Shown here piece by piece: positions 40,966-48,795 of a stretch of DNA of 64,000 nucleotides (position 1 is its first letter; every line of letters begins with the position of its first letter). The stretch is from NCBI GenBank assembly GCA_903910385.1, contig CAIVZM010000017.1:1-64000 (forward strand). Reading direction: 5' to 3'. A model generated the notes under the pieces. That model was not told the DNA's origin, did no database searches, and worked only from the letters and a program-made list of their open reading frames with translations. The DNA comes from an uncultured Armatimonadota bacterium (GTDB taxonomy: Bacteria; Armatimonadota; Armatimonadia; Armatimonadales; Armatimonadaceae). Position numbers and translations under genes: made by a program.

Positions 40966-42066
40966 ATGGCAGATGCGGTGACAGTCCCTGATGAATGGTT
41001 ACCGGGAATCGATGCGTTGCGCAAAGCCCCCGAAGGAGCGGCGATATTTCTTCTCGGAGGGGTTGACCGGGGAAAAACCACCTTCACGACGCATGCCGCA
41101 CGGATTCTGGCGGCGGAGTTTGAACGAGTCGCCGTCGTCGATTGTGATATCGGGCAATCCGAAATCGGTCCGCCGGGGACAGTGGGAGTCGCCCGCGCAC
41201 GAGCGGATGCCGAACGTCTGACGGATTTGAAACCTGCCGGAATCTACTTTGTCGGCGCTTTTTCCCCGGCGCAGGTCGCGCTTGAGACGGTAACGGCGAC
41301 AGCGGAAGCGATTGCACGAGCGCGGGTCGCGAAGGCGAACCGGATACTGGTAGACACCAGCGGATTTGTCAGTGGACCGGCGGCGCGTCGGCTCAAAGTG
41401 GCGAAGGCGCAAGTCGTCGCTCCGAGCCTGATTCTTGGCTTCGGCGCTCAGGCGGAAATCGGCGGACTGCTTTCCGCCGTATCTAACGCAACGGGTGCGA
41501 AAACCCTGCGTCTGGAAACCCCGGCGGCGGTCGGGCGAAAACTAACCGCCTTACGAACCACTCGTCGTCTCACCCGGTTGGCGCGCGCCTTGGAAAACGG
41601 GCGCGAAATCGATTTGCCGTTGCGGGAAGTATCGCTGGTAGGAGCGACTCTGGGAGCGGGCGAACCTCTGCCGCCGGAACTGATCCGCTGGTCGGCGAAG
41701 GTTCTGCGAATGCCGCTGGCGTATGGCGAATCCGCGGATGGTCTGTTGACGTTATTCCTGCGGGATGGCGTTCCGCGCCGGGATTGGGAAGTGGACGCCG
41801 AACCGGTCTCCGCTCACTTCAAAGCGAAAAGTGTTCGCGTTCTATCGCTGGGGAGCTATGTTGGGGCGTATCTGGGGCTTCATGATACGCGGGGACAATT
41901 GCTCTCTGTCGCCCGATGCATCGGGTTAGACCCGGTACGCGATGTTCTTACGGTCTTCGCGCCGCCGCCTGCCACCCCGGAAAGAGTCCGACTGGTTTCC
42001 TTCGGGCGCGTTCGGCTCAATGAGGACGGAAGCCAGCATTCGGATATTCGGCCCGGAGAGATATAA
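40966..42066 (+). CDS. Clp1/Grc3-like polynucleotide 5'-hydroxyl kinase family protein
   Basis: The 366-residue P-loop protein has Walker A LLGGVDRGKTTFTTH (about residue 30), the Walker B/lid block VVDCDIGQSEIGPPGTVGVA (about 60) and VDTSGFVSG (about 125), the arrangement of the Clp1/Grc3/Nol9 family that phosphorylates RNA or DNA 5'-OH ends. A C-terminal beta domain (about 265-350) follows. The family is well studied in eukaryotes and archaea and rarer in bacteria. It could act in RNA repair or processing; no ligase gene is next to it. It ends 18 nt from the convergent GNAT gene. Confidence 0.82.
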   Translation: MADAVTVPDEWLPGIDALRKAPEGAAIFLLGGVDRGKTTFTTHAARILAAEFERVAVVDCDIGQSEIGPPGTVGVARARADAERLTDLKPAGIYFVGAFSPAQVALETVTATAEAIARARVAKANRILVDTSGFVSGPAARRLKVAKAQVVAPSLILGFGAQAEIGGLLSAVSNATGAKTLRLETPAAVGRKLTALRTTRRLTRLARALENGREIDLPLREVSLVGATLGAGEPLPPELIRWSAKVLRMPLAYGESADGLLTLFLRDGVPRRDWEVDAEPVSAHFKAKSVRVLSLGSYVGAYLGLHDTRGQLLSVARCIGLDPVRDVLTVFAPPPATPERVRLVSFGRVRLNEDGSQHSDIRPGEI

Positions 42067-42084
42067 GCGAAAAGAATGCGGATT

Positions 42085-42906
42085 TTATCCGCGCTTCTTG
42101 CTTTCGCCCAGTGGCAGATGTTGTGGTTCGACATAGCGGGCGCACAGGGCGAGGGGACGGAAACCAAGCCGTCGGAAGAGCGGTAATGCAAGGCGGGGCG
42201 CCTGCGTCGCGCATTCCGACAGACCGCACTCCCAGCAGGCTTCGTCCAGGGCATGACGGATCAACGCCGAACCGATTCCGCGCCTTCGGTAGGTGGGGTG
42301 GACGCCCAGATTATACAATCCCGCAATGCCTGCGCCTTCGAAAATGGCGGCTGTCGCTACCGGGTCTCCCGCGATATAGGCGACGTACAATCGCAAAGGT
42401 GGCGGCGGCATCTCCGGGATCAGTAGATCGGTGACATAGCCGGGAATACCGAACGATTCCGCCAGCGCTTCGCGATGATCGGAAAGGGAGTCACGGTCTT
42501 CGACGCGTTCTATCGTGATATCTGGATGGAAGCGAGGCCAGTCGGCATCGCGTGGAGTCGGGCGTATCAGCAGTGGAACGATGCCAGCAGGAACCATTCC
42601 GGCATCTCGCAAGCGTTCTTCCGTAACATGAGGCGGGTTATCCTGCTCCCGTATCACGATCAGTGACCACGGCAATCCGCCTCGCGCTTCATAAAACGCG
42701 CGCGCCCGCCGTTGAAAGCCTTCGACATCATCTGGCGAACGATAAAGGAACACCGGGTTGAAGAATGCATTGGGCACTCCGGTAGCGACATGGCATGCGC
42801 CATCTACTTCCAGTATTGCGCCTTCCGCCGCTCCTCGCGCCAGAAAGCGAAAGGCTTCTCGCATATTTTCCTCCGCTCGCCAGCGGAGGTCGTCGCTTTC
42901 TTTCAT
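42085..42906 (-). CDS. GNAT family N-acetyltransferase
   Basis: The 273-residue protein carries a C-terminal GNAT domain (about residues 125-262). The acetyl-CoA pyrophosphate loop is HPTYRRRGIGSALIRHA, preceded by IAGLYNLGV and followed by LPLFRRLGFRPLALCARYV. The N-terminal 120 residues are a divergent, possibly degenerate, GNAT-like half (PNAFFNPVFLYRSPDDVEG). The acceptor is unknown. No clear ribosome binding site is seen. Confidence 0.88.
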   Translation of the reverse strand: MKESDDLRWRAEENMREAFRFLARGAAEGAILEVDGACHVATGVPNAFFNPVFLYRSPDDVEGFQRRARAFYEARGGLPWSLIVIREQDNPPHVTEERLRDAGMVPAGIVPLLIRPTPRDADWPRFHPDITIERVEDRDSLSDHREALAESFGIPGYVTDLLIPEMPPPPLRLYVAYIAGDPVATAAIFEGAGIAGLYNLGVHPTYRRRGIGSALIRHALDEACWECGLSECATQAPRLALPLFRRLGFRPLALCARYVEPQHLPLGESKKRG

Positions 42907-43004
42907 GGCTTGTTTCGTGAGTACGGTCTTCCTGACAATAATAATTTACGCTCGCTTCGCGCTCTCACTCCCTGATTCAAAGAAGCGCTTATATAGATAT
43001 GATC

Positions 43005-43589
43005 TTACTTGACCCGCGTTACATCGTTTCCCGCAGGGGGGAGCACCGGAATATCGACAAGGGTCGGCTTTCGTACCGGCGAGGCGGCATCCGCCTTTGC
43101 GGCGTTTTCCAGAAACGAGGGGACAGAATTTTCCAGTTCCCGATCTATCGCCTCTGCCATCTCCAGCAAAGCGGTTCTCTGTGCGCCGGTATCGGGAGTC
43201 GCTACCAGATTGAGCTCCGCCAGTTTCGTGGCGATATCCAACAGGTTCGGTATCGTCGCCTCGGTGGTCTGAGCGGTCTTTAACAGGGTGGAGGCTTTCT
43301 GAAGTCGCTCCTGCGCTGTTCCAAAGTTGCGTTTATCAAGTTCCAGCAACCCAAGAGAAACCTGACGTCGCGCTTCCAGTTGCTGGGATACCGCCAACCG
43401 CAGCCGCAGGTCTCGTTGCGCGGTTCGGTAGTCGCGTTCGGCGACTTTGCGTTGCTCGTCGATATCGTGTATCCGTTTCGACTGCGACCGCATGCCACTG
43501 CCGTACGCGATAGCCAGAACGATCAGGGAACCAATGATCAGAATGCTCAGACGCACGAATCTGTCTTTGGCTGAAGTTTTTGTTTCCAT
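43005..43589 (-). CDS. Membrane-anchored coiled-coil protein
   Basis: The 194-residue protein has one membrane helix (about residues 13-32; LSILIIGSLIVLAIAYGSG) followed by a long helical, probably coiled-coil segment (about 35-150) rich in Arg, Gln, Glu and Leu, and a Pro/Val-rich tail. No family is recognised. GGAG lies about 10 nt before the ATG, and TACAAT on the minus strand about 25 nt upstream is a candidate -10 element. It appears to be transcribed alone. Confidence 0.72.
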   Translation of the reverse strand: METKTSAKDRFVRLSILIIGSLIVLAIAYGSGMRSQSKRIHDIDEQRKVAERDYRTAQRDLRLRLAVSQQLEARRQVSLGLLELDKRNFGTAQERLQKASTLLKTAQTTEATIPNLLDIATKLAELNLVATPDTGAQRTALLEMAEAIDRELENSVPSFLENAAKADAASPVRKPTLVDIPVLPPAGNDVTRVK

Positions 43590-43788
43590 CTATTTTGCGC
43601 TCCGCAGTCGTATTGTACCCTCGGTTCTGGCGGATTCCTACGTGTTTTTACTGTGCGGCATCAGAAATGTCTTTCCCCCGGCGCTATCGAGATCAATAGG
43701 AAATAGAACCGGTTAGACAAATTATCCCATAAATGCGCTGGCAAAAATAATGAAATCAACTTAGGAAGCATACTGACAGGAGTAACGC

Positions 43789-45372
43789 TTAACGGTTAAT
43801 GATATTTTCTGCTGTCCGGTATGCCAGCGCCATAATGGTCAGGAAGGGATTGAATCCGCCGTTCGTAACATGGATCGAACCATCGCCGACGTACAGATTT
43901 TCAATGTCATGTACGCGGCAATCACGATCTACGACGCTCGTTCGGGGATCGTCGCCCATGCGACAGGTTCCTGCCTGATGCTGTCCGCCGGAAAGCCCCA
44001 GCCCGGGTGGGTCTCCCCAGATTTCCGTCGCCCCGCAGGCTCGAATCCATTCCTTCGCCTTTTCGTGCATGAAGGCGGAGGTGCGTACGGTTTCCGGGTG
44101 CGTCGTTCCTGTAAAGCGCGCGACTGGGACGCCCCAGGCGTCCCGAATATCTGGATCGACGCTTACGCGGGCGTTCGGTGACGGAATATCCTGTACCGGC
44201 CCCATGATTTTCAGAACGCGTTGATGGTTCTCGCGCATCCAGTCTTTCGCCTTCTGACCCCAGCGGGGAATATAGGACGGTGTATAACCCTTCCAGAAGC
44301 TGGCAGGGAGGGGGATGAAGTCATCCGCCAGCATTCCGCCGCCGATAATTCCCTCGTTACCGTGGTTGAACTCCGTCATCGCGGTGGTGACGCCGGGGCC
44401 GATCCCGTCCCATATCGATTCCGGCAATAATCCTGCCGCTCCGGGATAGTAATGTCCCTGAAGATTCCGCCCGATATTGTCATTCTCAAGACCCGACAGC
44501 AGTAACAACCGCGCTGTTTCCACCGCGCCGCCCGCCGCCACGATAATGTCCGCCGATTCGGTGATTCGCTCCCCTGTCGCAAGCTGAATATAGGTGACGC
44601 TCGTCGCCCTGCCGTCTCTGATCGTAATCTTTTCCGCCATGACCTCTGTCAGAAGGTCACAGCGACCGGTCATCAACGCACGAGGGATGAGGGTATTTTG
44701 CGTCCCATTTTTGGCATCTACCGGACAGGCGAATCCGACGCAGTGCTGACAATGGATACACGCCGGGCGACCATCGCGGGGAATTGTGTTCACCGCCAGC
44801 GGAACCGGGAGAGTGCGCCACCCCAGCGCCGCCGCACCTTTACGGACGGTCGCTCCTTGCTTATTCAGAAGGGTAGGCGGCATCGGATAGTCAGCCGCGT
44901 AGGTTGGCAGATGCCACATTGCGGAGGCATCCCCGGCGACTCCTAATTCATGCTCCGCCTTTGCATAGAACGGCGCAAGCTCTTCATGAGTTATGGGCCA
45001 GTCAGCGAGCGAGGAACTGTCCGGGACGCCGTAGGTCGACGCCATCTTGAAATCGGTTGGCATAAAACGCCATGCCTGCCCGCCGTAGACTCGTGTCCCA
45101 CCGCCAACAATCGCGGCATTATTCTGGTAACCCCAGTGATTGGGACGAATCGCCTGCCCGCCGACACTGCGTACATGTCGTGGTTCCGGTCCGGCATTGA
45201 CGCCGTACTGCGAAAGGCGCTGGTTCCGGAGATGATCGCGTCCGATTTCCCGGAACGATTCAGAACGACCTCGCTCCAGTAAAAGGACGCGCCGTCCCGC
45301 TTCCGCCAATATGCCAGCGACCACGCCGCCGCCCGCTCCCGCTCCGATGATAATGACATCGTATTTCGCCAT
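43789..45372 (-). CDS. GMC family oxidoreductase, large subunit
   Basis: The 527-residue FAD enzyme starts with the dinucleotide fold VIIIGAGAGGGVVAGILAEA. HCQHCVGFACPVDAKNG (about residue 205) is the Cys-containing motif of membrane-associated sugar-acid or alcohol dehydrogenases, and the C-terminal GLSGGQHQAGTCRMGDDP and DGSIHVTNGGFNPFLTIMAL carry the active-site His/Asn pair. It should oxidise a sugar or alcohol, passing electrons to a cytochrome or quinone. It starts 4 nt after the stop of the small-subunit gene, so the two form one complex. Confidence 0.92.
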   Translation of the reverse strand: MAKYDVIIIGAGAGGGVVAGILAEAGRRVLLLERGRSESFREIGRDHLRNQRLSQYGVNAGPEPRHVRSVGGQAIRPNHWGYQNNAAIVGGGTRVYGGQAWRFMPTDFKMASTYGVPDSSSLADWPITHEELAPFYAKAEHELGVAGDASAMWHLPTYAADYPMPPTLLNKQGATVRKGAAALGWRTLPVPLAVNTIPRDGRPACIHCQHCVGFACPVDAKNGTQNTLIPRALMTGRCDLLTEVMAEKITIRDGRATSVTYIQLATGERITESADIIVAAGGAVETARLLLLSGLENDNIGRNLQGHYYPGAAGLLPESIWDGIGPGVTTAMTEFNHGNEGIIGGGMLADDFIPLPASFWKGYTPSYIPRWGQKAKDWMRENHQRVLKIMGPVQDIPSPNARVSVDPDIRDAWGVPVARFTGTTHPETVRTSAFMHEKAKEWIRACGATEIWGDPPGLGLSGGQHQAGTCRMGDDPRTSVVDRDCRVHDIENLYVGDGSIHVTNGGFNPFLTIMALAYRTAENIINR

Positions 45373-45376
45373 GCCG

Positions 45377-45718
45377 CTAACCCTTTATCTCCCAGCCAAT
45401 CATTTTCATCCCGGCAGGCGAGGTGTAAAATCCTTCCTGAGCATACTCGCACAGACGCCGAAAGAATGCCCGATGCATATCACTGTCAGCGAGGCGTTGA
45501 AGCTCCGTGTCCTGCGCTTCTACCGGCAGAGTAGCGAATTCCGAGCCTAACTCGGTCAGAAACGCACGGCAATTTTCTGCATCCTGTGCCAGATCGCCGG
45601 AGAGCATAGTGACGAGATAATCGAAAGCTCCTGCCTCCGATCCCCCCGGCGCGTATTCATCCGGGGGAATAATGCGGTCAACGACGGCCCGGAGCGCGTT
45701 TTGTTCGATAGGATTCAT
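45377..45718 (-). CDS. Gluconate 2-dehydrogenase subunit 3 family protein
   Basis: The 113-residue protein matches the small gamma-like subunit of membrane dehydrogenases: LRAVVDRIIPPDEYAPGGSEAGAFDYL split as LRAVVDRIIPPDEYAPGG and SEAGAFDYL, and the C-terminal FYTSPAGMKMIGWEIKG. Most family members have a Tat signal; this one has none visible, so it may be carried by its partner or stay cytoplasmic. It is 4 nt upstream of the GMC gene. No clear ribosome binding site precedes ATG 45718. Confidence 0.88.
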   Translation of the reverse strand: MNPIEQNALRAVVDRIIPPDEYAPGGSEAGAFDYLVTMLSGDLAQDAENCRAFLTELGSEFATLPVEAQDTELQRLADSDMHRAFFRRLCEYAQEGFYTSPAGMKMIGWEIKG

Positions 45719-45742
45719 TATTTACGGGTCAACGGTGATGGC

Positions 45743-46015
45743 TTAAAGGTTCGTGGGAGGCTCGGTGCGAACGACTTCCAGTGTGCAATGTGTCAGGGCC
45801 GCGCCCAGAGCGGCGACCGCCGCCAGAAGGGGAGCGACAATGACCGCCGCAAGCCCGCCTGCCACTCCCACCGTGACCGGAATATCCAGAATGACATGTT
45901 CGTCATGCCGGATGCGTATATGATTCACGTTTCCTTCATGAATCAATTCTTTCACTTTGTCTACCAGTTCATCGCCTGAGAGGTGGAAATGTTCGTTATT
46001 GTCGGGGCTTGCCAT
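45743..46015 (-). CDS. DUF4342 domain protein
   Basis: The 90-residue protein, from ATG 46015 with AAGGAG 6 nt upstream, matches DUF4342: LSGDELVDKVKELIHEGNVNH, ILDIPVTVGVAGGLAAVIVAP and a hydrophobic Ala-rich segment ending in LEVVR. It probably has one membrane hairpin. Function is unknown. The frame is open further upstream to 46120, but that part would overlap the divergent gene region and lacks a ribosome binding site. It lies 25 nt upstream of the GMC operon on the same strand. Confidence 0.82.
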   Translation of the reverse strand: MASPDNNEHFHLSGDELVDKVKELIHEGNVNHIRIRHDEHVILDIPVTVGVAGGLAAVIVAPLLAAVAALGAALTHCTLEVVRTEPPTNL

Positions 46016-46150
46016 ATTGGCTCCTTGATTTGGATTATATAGTTTCGTTCGTGTTTTATCGGGCGTTTTCCTTCCCGCAAAGGGTGTGGCATGACAGAAT
46101 TTATCCCTTGGGCGTCCCAAAAAGAGCGGCGAGAGATCGTGAGAAGCGCG

Positions 46151-46156
46151 TATAAT
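46151..46156 (+). promoter_or_regulatory. -10 element giving a predicted leaderless transcript
   Basis: Perfect TATAAT ending 6 nt before ATG 46163 of the DUF1592 gene, with no Shine-Dalgarno in between. Confidence 0.5.
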
Positions 46157-46162
46157 TGGGTT

Positions 46163-48133
46163 ATGATTTCAAGCGCTCCTGCTCCGCTGATGCGGAAGTT
46201 ACTGCTGATTGCTCCCCTGGCGATTCTGACCGGTTTCGCATTGCTACCGGCAGGCGTCACTGCCGATGCGCCGCCCACCGACCAGCAAGCTTTCGATACA
46301 CAGGTCAGACCGATGTACGACAAGTACTGCTTCCCCTGCCATACGGAAAAAGACCCTTCGTCCGGGACGAGTCTGGCGCAATACAAAACGGTGGAAAGCA
46401 TTCAGAAAGCCCCGGCGGAGTGGCGCAAGGTGGTAGGGCGGATTCGGGATCAGACAATGCCTCCCAAAAACATGCCACAACCGACCCCGCAGGAACGTGA
46501 AATTATGGCGCTCTGGGTAGCGCACACGCTGGATCGGACGCCCGAAGACCTTGCCCCGAAAGACCCCGGTAAAGTTCTGATACGCCGCCTGAGCCGGACG
46601 GAATACAACAATACCATCCGTGACCTTTTCGGAGTCGATACCCGGCCAGCGGATAAATTCCCCGGCGATGCAGGCGGCGGCGGCGGGTTCGACAACAACG
46701 CCGATACATTATATATCCAGCCGATTTTGATGGAGCGTTACCTGTCGGCGACGGGCGATATTCTGGATGCGGCGAAGCCGGATCGTCTTTTTGTCGTCCG
46801 ACCTTCGCAAAAAGTCCCAGCGCGTTCGGCGGCGAAGCAAACGCTGGCATTCCATGCGACCCGCGCTTATCGTCGCCCGGTAACGACGGAAGAGACGAAT
46901 GTTCTGCTTGGTCTCTATGATATCGGGATCAAGCAGGGAAAGAACTTCGAAAACGCCGTCAAGTTCGCTCTGAAAGGCGTTCTGATCTCTCCGAACTTCC
47001 TCTTCCGTTCGGAAAGTCTGTTCGGCAAACCGGGACCCTACCCCATCGATGACTACGCGCTTGCCAGTCGCCTTTCGTACTTTCTCTGGTCTTCTATGCC
47101 GGATGAGGAACTGTTCCGCCTTGCCGCCGCGAAAAAACTGCACGCGCCGGAGGTTCTGGATGCGCAGACCTTGCGTATGCTAAAAGACCCGAAGTCGGCC
47201 TCCTTTGCGGACTCGTTCGCCGGGCAATGGTTGCGCGTTCGGGAGTTATACAGCAATTCTCAACCGGATACCGGCAAGTTTCCTGAATTCAAGCCCGCTT
47301 TGCGCGATGCTATGTATCAGGAATCGATACTCTTTTTCCAGAGCGTCTTTCAGGAGAACGCCAGCCTGCTCCGTTTGCTGGACGCGAACTACACCTACCT
47401 GAACGAAGACCTGGCGAAGCATTACGGCATTCTGAACGTGGCAGGAGCAAATATGCGTCGTGTCGCTTTGACCGGCGATACCGGGCGACGGCGCGGTGGG
47501 GTATTGACTCAGGCGGCAACGCTTACCCTTTCCTCCTATCCGCAGCGAACCTCTCCTGTACTGCGCGGCAAGTGGATTCTCTCGGAATTGCTCGGGACGC
47601 CTCCGCCGCCTCCGCCGCCTGTCGTAGCGACGCTGGGAACCGATGACGCCCCGTCTAAAGAAGGGCTCACTTTCCGTCAACGATTGGAAAAACACCGTGA
47701 AAAGCCGGAATGCGCGGGATGCCATAGCCGTCTGGACCCGCTCGGATTCGGACTGGAAAATTATGATGCGATAGGTCGGTGGCGCGACGAAATCGGCGGT
47801 AAGCCGGTGGATTCAGTCGGCGCGTTCCCGAACGGGGAAAAGTTCAACGGTTCGGTAGAGCTCAAGCAATATATGTTCGCTCAAAAACGGGGCGAATTCA
47901 CACGGCACCTGACCGAAAAAATGCTTGCCTATGCGCTGGGACGCGGGCTGGAAGCCTATGATGCGCCGACGGTACAGAAAATCACGAAGACGCTTGAGGC
48001 GAATAACTACCGCTCGATCCGTTTGATTACCGAAATCGTCAAGTCATATCCCTTCCAGTATCGGCAGGACGCTCCACCGCCTGCGGTCAAACAGGCGACG
48101 AACGCGCCTGCCATTAAAACGGCGAGTCGGTAA
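46163..48133 (+). CDS. Cytochrome c-type DUF1592/DUF1588/DUF1585 protein
   Basis: From ATG 46163 the protein has 656 residues. After a signal peptide it has a planctomycete-type cytochrome c segment with YCFPCH (about residue 55), then the DUF1587 block (RLSRTEYNNTIRDLFGVD), DUF1595/DUF1592 (AYRRPVTTEE, ALKGVLISPNFLFRSE, LSYFLWSSMPDEEL), DUF1588 (TSPVLRGKWILSELLGTPPP, CAGCHSRLDPLGFGLENYD) and DUF1585 (LTEKMLAYALGRGLEAYD). Two heme motifs are therefore present. It is shorter than many relatives, lacking an inserted carbohydrate-binding part. It should be periplasmic or surface-bound and is normally paired with DUF1552, found 662 nt downstream. The start follows the TATAAT at 46151-46156. Confidence 0.92.
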   Translation: MISSAPAPLMRKLLLIAPLAILTGFALLPAGVTADAPPTDQQAFDTQVRPMYDKYCFPCHTEKDPSSGTSLAQYKTVESIQKAPAEWRKVVGRIRDQTMPPKNMPQPTPQEREIMALWVAHTLDRTPEDLAPKDPGKVLIRRLSRTEYNNTIRDLFGVDTRPADKFPGDAGGGGGFDNNADTLYIQPILMERYLSATGDILDAAKPDRLFVVRPSQKVPARSAAKQTLAFHATRAYRRPVTTEETNVLLGLYDIGIKQGKNFENAVKFALKGVLISPNFLFRSESLFGKPGPYPIDDYALASRLSYFLWSSMPDEELFRLAAAKKLHAPEVLDAQTLRMLKDPKSASFADSFAGQWLRVRELYSNSQPDTGKFPEFKPALRDAMYQESILFFQSVFQENASLLRLLDANYTYLNEDLAKHYGILNVAGANMRRVALTGDTGRRRGGVLTQAATLTLSSYPQRTSPVLRGKWILSELLGTPPPPPPPVVATLGTDDAPSKEGLTFRQRLEKHREKPECAGCHSRLDPLGFGLENYDAIGRWRDEIGGKPVDSVGAFPNGEKFNGSVELKQYMFAQKRGEFTRHLTEKMLAYALGRGLEAYDAPTVQKITKTLEANNYRSIRLITEIVKSYPFQYRQDAPPPAVKQATNAPAIKTASR

Positions 48134-48256
48134 GTTTTTATCGGTTGGACATGTAACTGTATGTCGTGTGGCGCGTCTGAGAAATACACGCCGCGCCCTG
48201 ATTCGACGGGAAAGACGGAATCAGGATTACTGCGGCTGGTTTGAGGAGAAATTGCC

Positions 48257-48574
48257 ATGTTTACTCTGGGACACGATGGAAGTGGATTGATCTGGTTGCT
48301 GGTTTTCTTTTTGCTGGTGTTGCCTGTATTGCGCGGACGGTTCCGACCGGGTCGTGACCACTGGCGCGAACGCCAGCAGGAATGGAAGGAACGTGGCGAA
48401 CAGCGGCGGGATGAGGAGCGGGCGTTCCGCGATCAATTGCTCTCGGAACTGAAACGTCATAACGCGGTCGCGGAACGCCAGAACGAACTGATGGCGCAGG
48501 CCATTGAGCGGTTGAATAAGGTTTCTGAGCCCCAGAAAGGTTCATCCAAACCGCCCCTGTCGCCGGAAATCTGA
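48257..48574 (+). CDS. Small membrane-anchored coiled-coil protein
   Basis: The 105-residue protein has one membrane helix (about residues 10-26; LIWLLVFFLLVLPVL) followed by a strongly charged Arg/Glu/Gln helix (about 30-90) likely to form a coiled coil, and a short Pro/Ser tail. GAGGAG about 9 nt upstream gives a good start. It lies between the DUF1592 and DUF1552 genes, on the same strand, but has its own terminator. No family is recognised. Confidence 0.75.
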   Translation: MFTLGHDGSGLIWLLVFFLLVLPVLRGRFRPGRDHWRERQQEWKERGEQRRDEERAFRDQLLSELKRHNAVAERQNELMAQAIERLNKVSEPQKGSSKPPLSPEI

Positions 48575-48601
48575 CGCAATAGGAACGGAATTGAGGGAAT
48601 A

Positions 48602-48636
48602 AAGAAAGGGACAGCGCTCACGCTGTCCCTTTCTTA
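48602..48636 (+). terminator. Rho-independent terminator
   Basis: A 15-bp perfect stem AAGAAAGGGACAGCG (48602-48616) / CGCTGTCCCTTTCTT (48621-48635) with a CTCA loop, 27 nt after the stop of the small coiled-coil gene. The T-rich stem end and following AAATTTT support termination. Confidence 0.7.
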
Positions 48637-48795
48637 AATTTTAGAGGTGAACGCTTTATTTGAGTAGCGAAGAAAATCCTGTGAACTCCCAGGGATAATT
48701 ATTGTCTAAAGGAGCGTAACCGGGCATAATAGGAATGTAATTCCAAAGATGTAAATGTTTGTGGATTGTGATGGGAAAGGCGGCAATAGTCAGGG

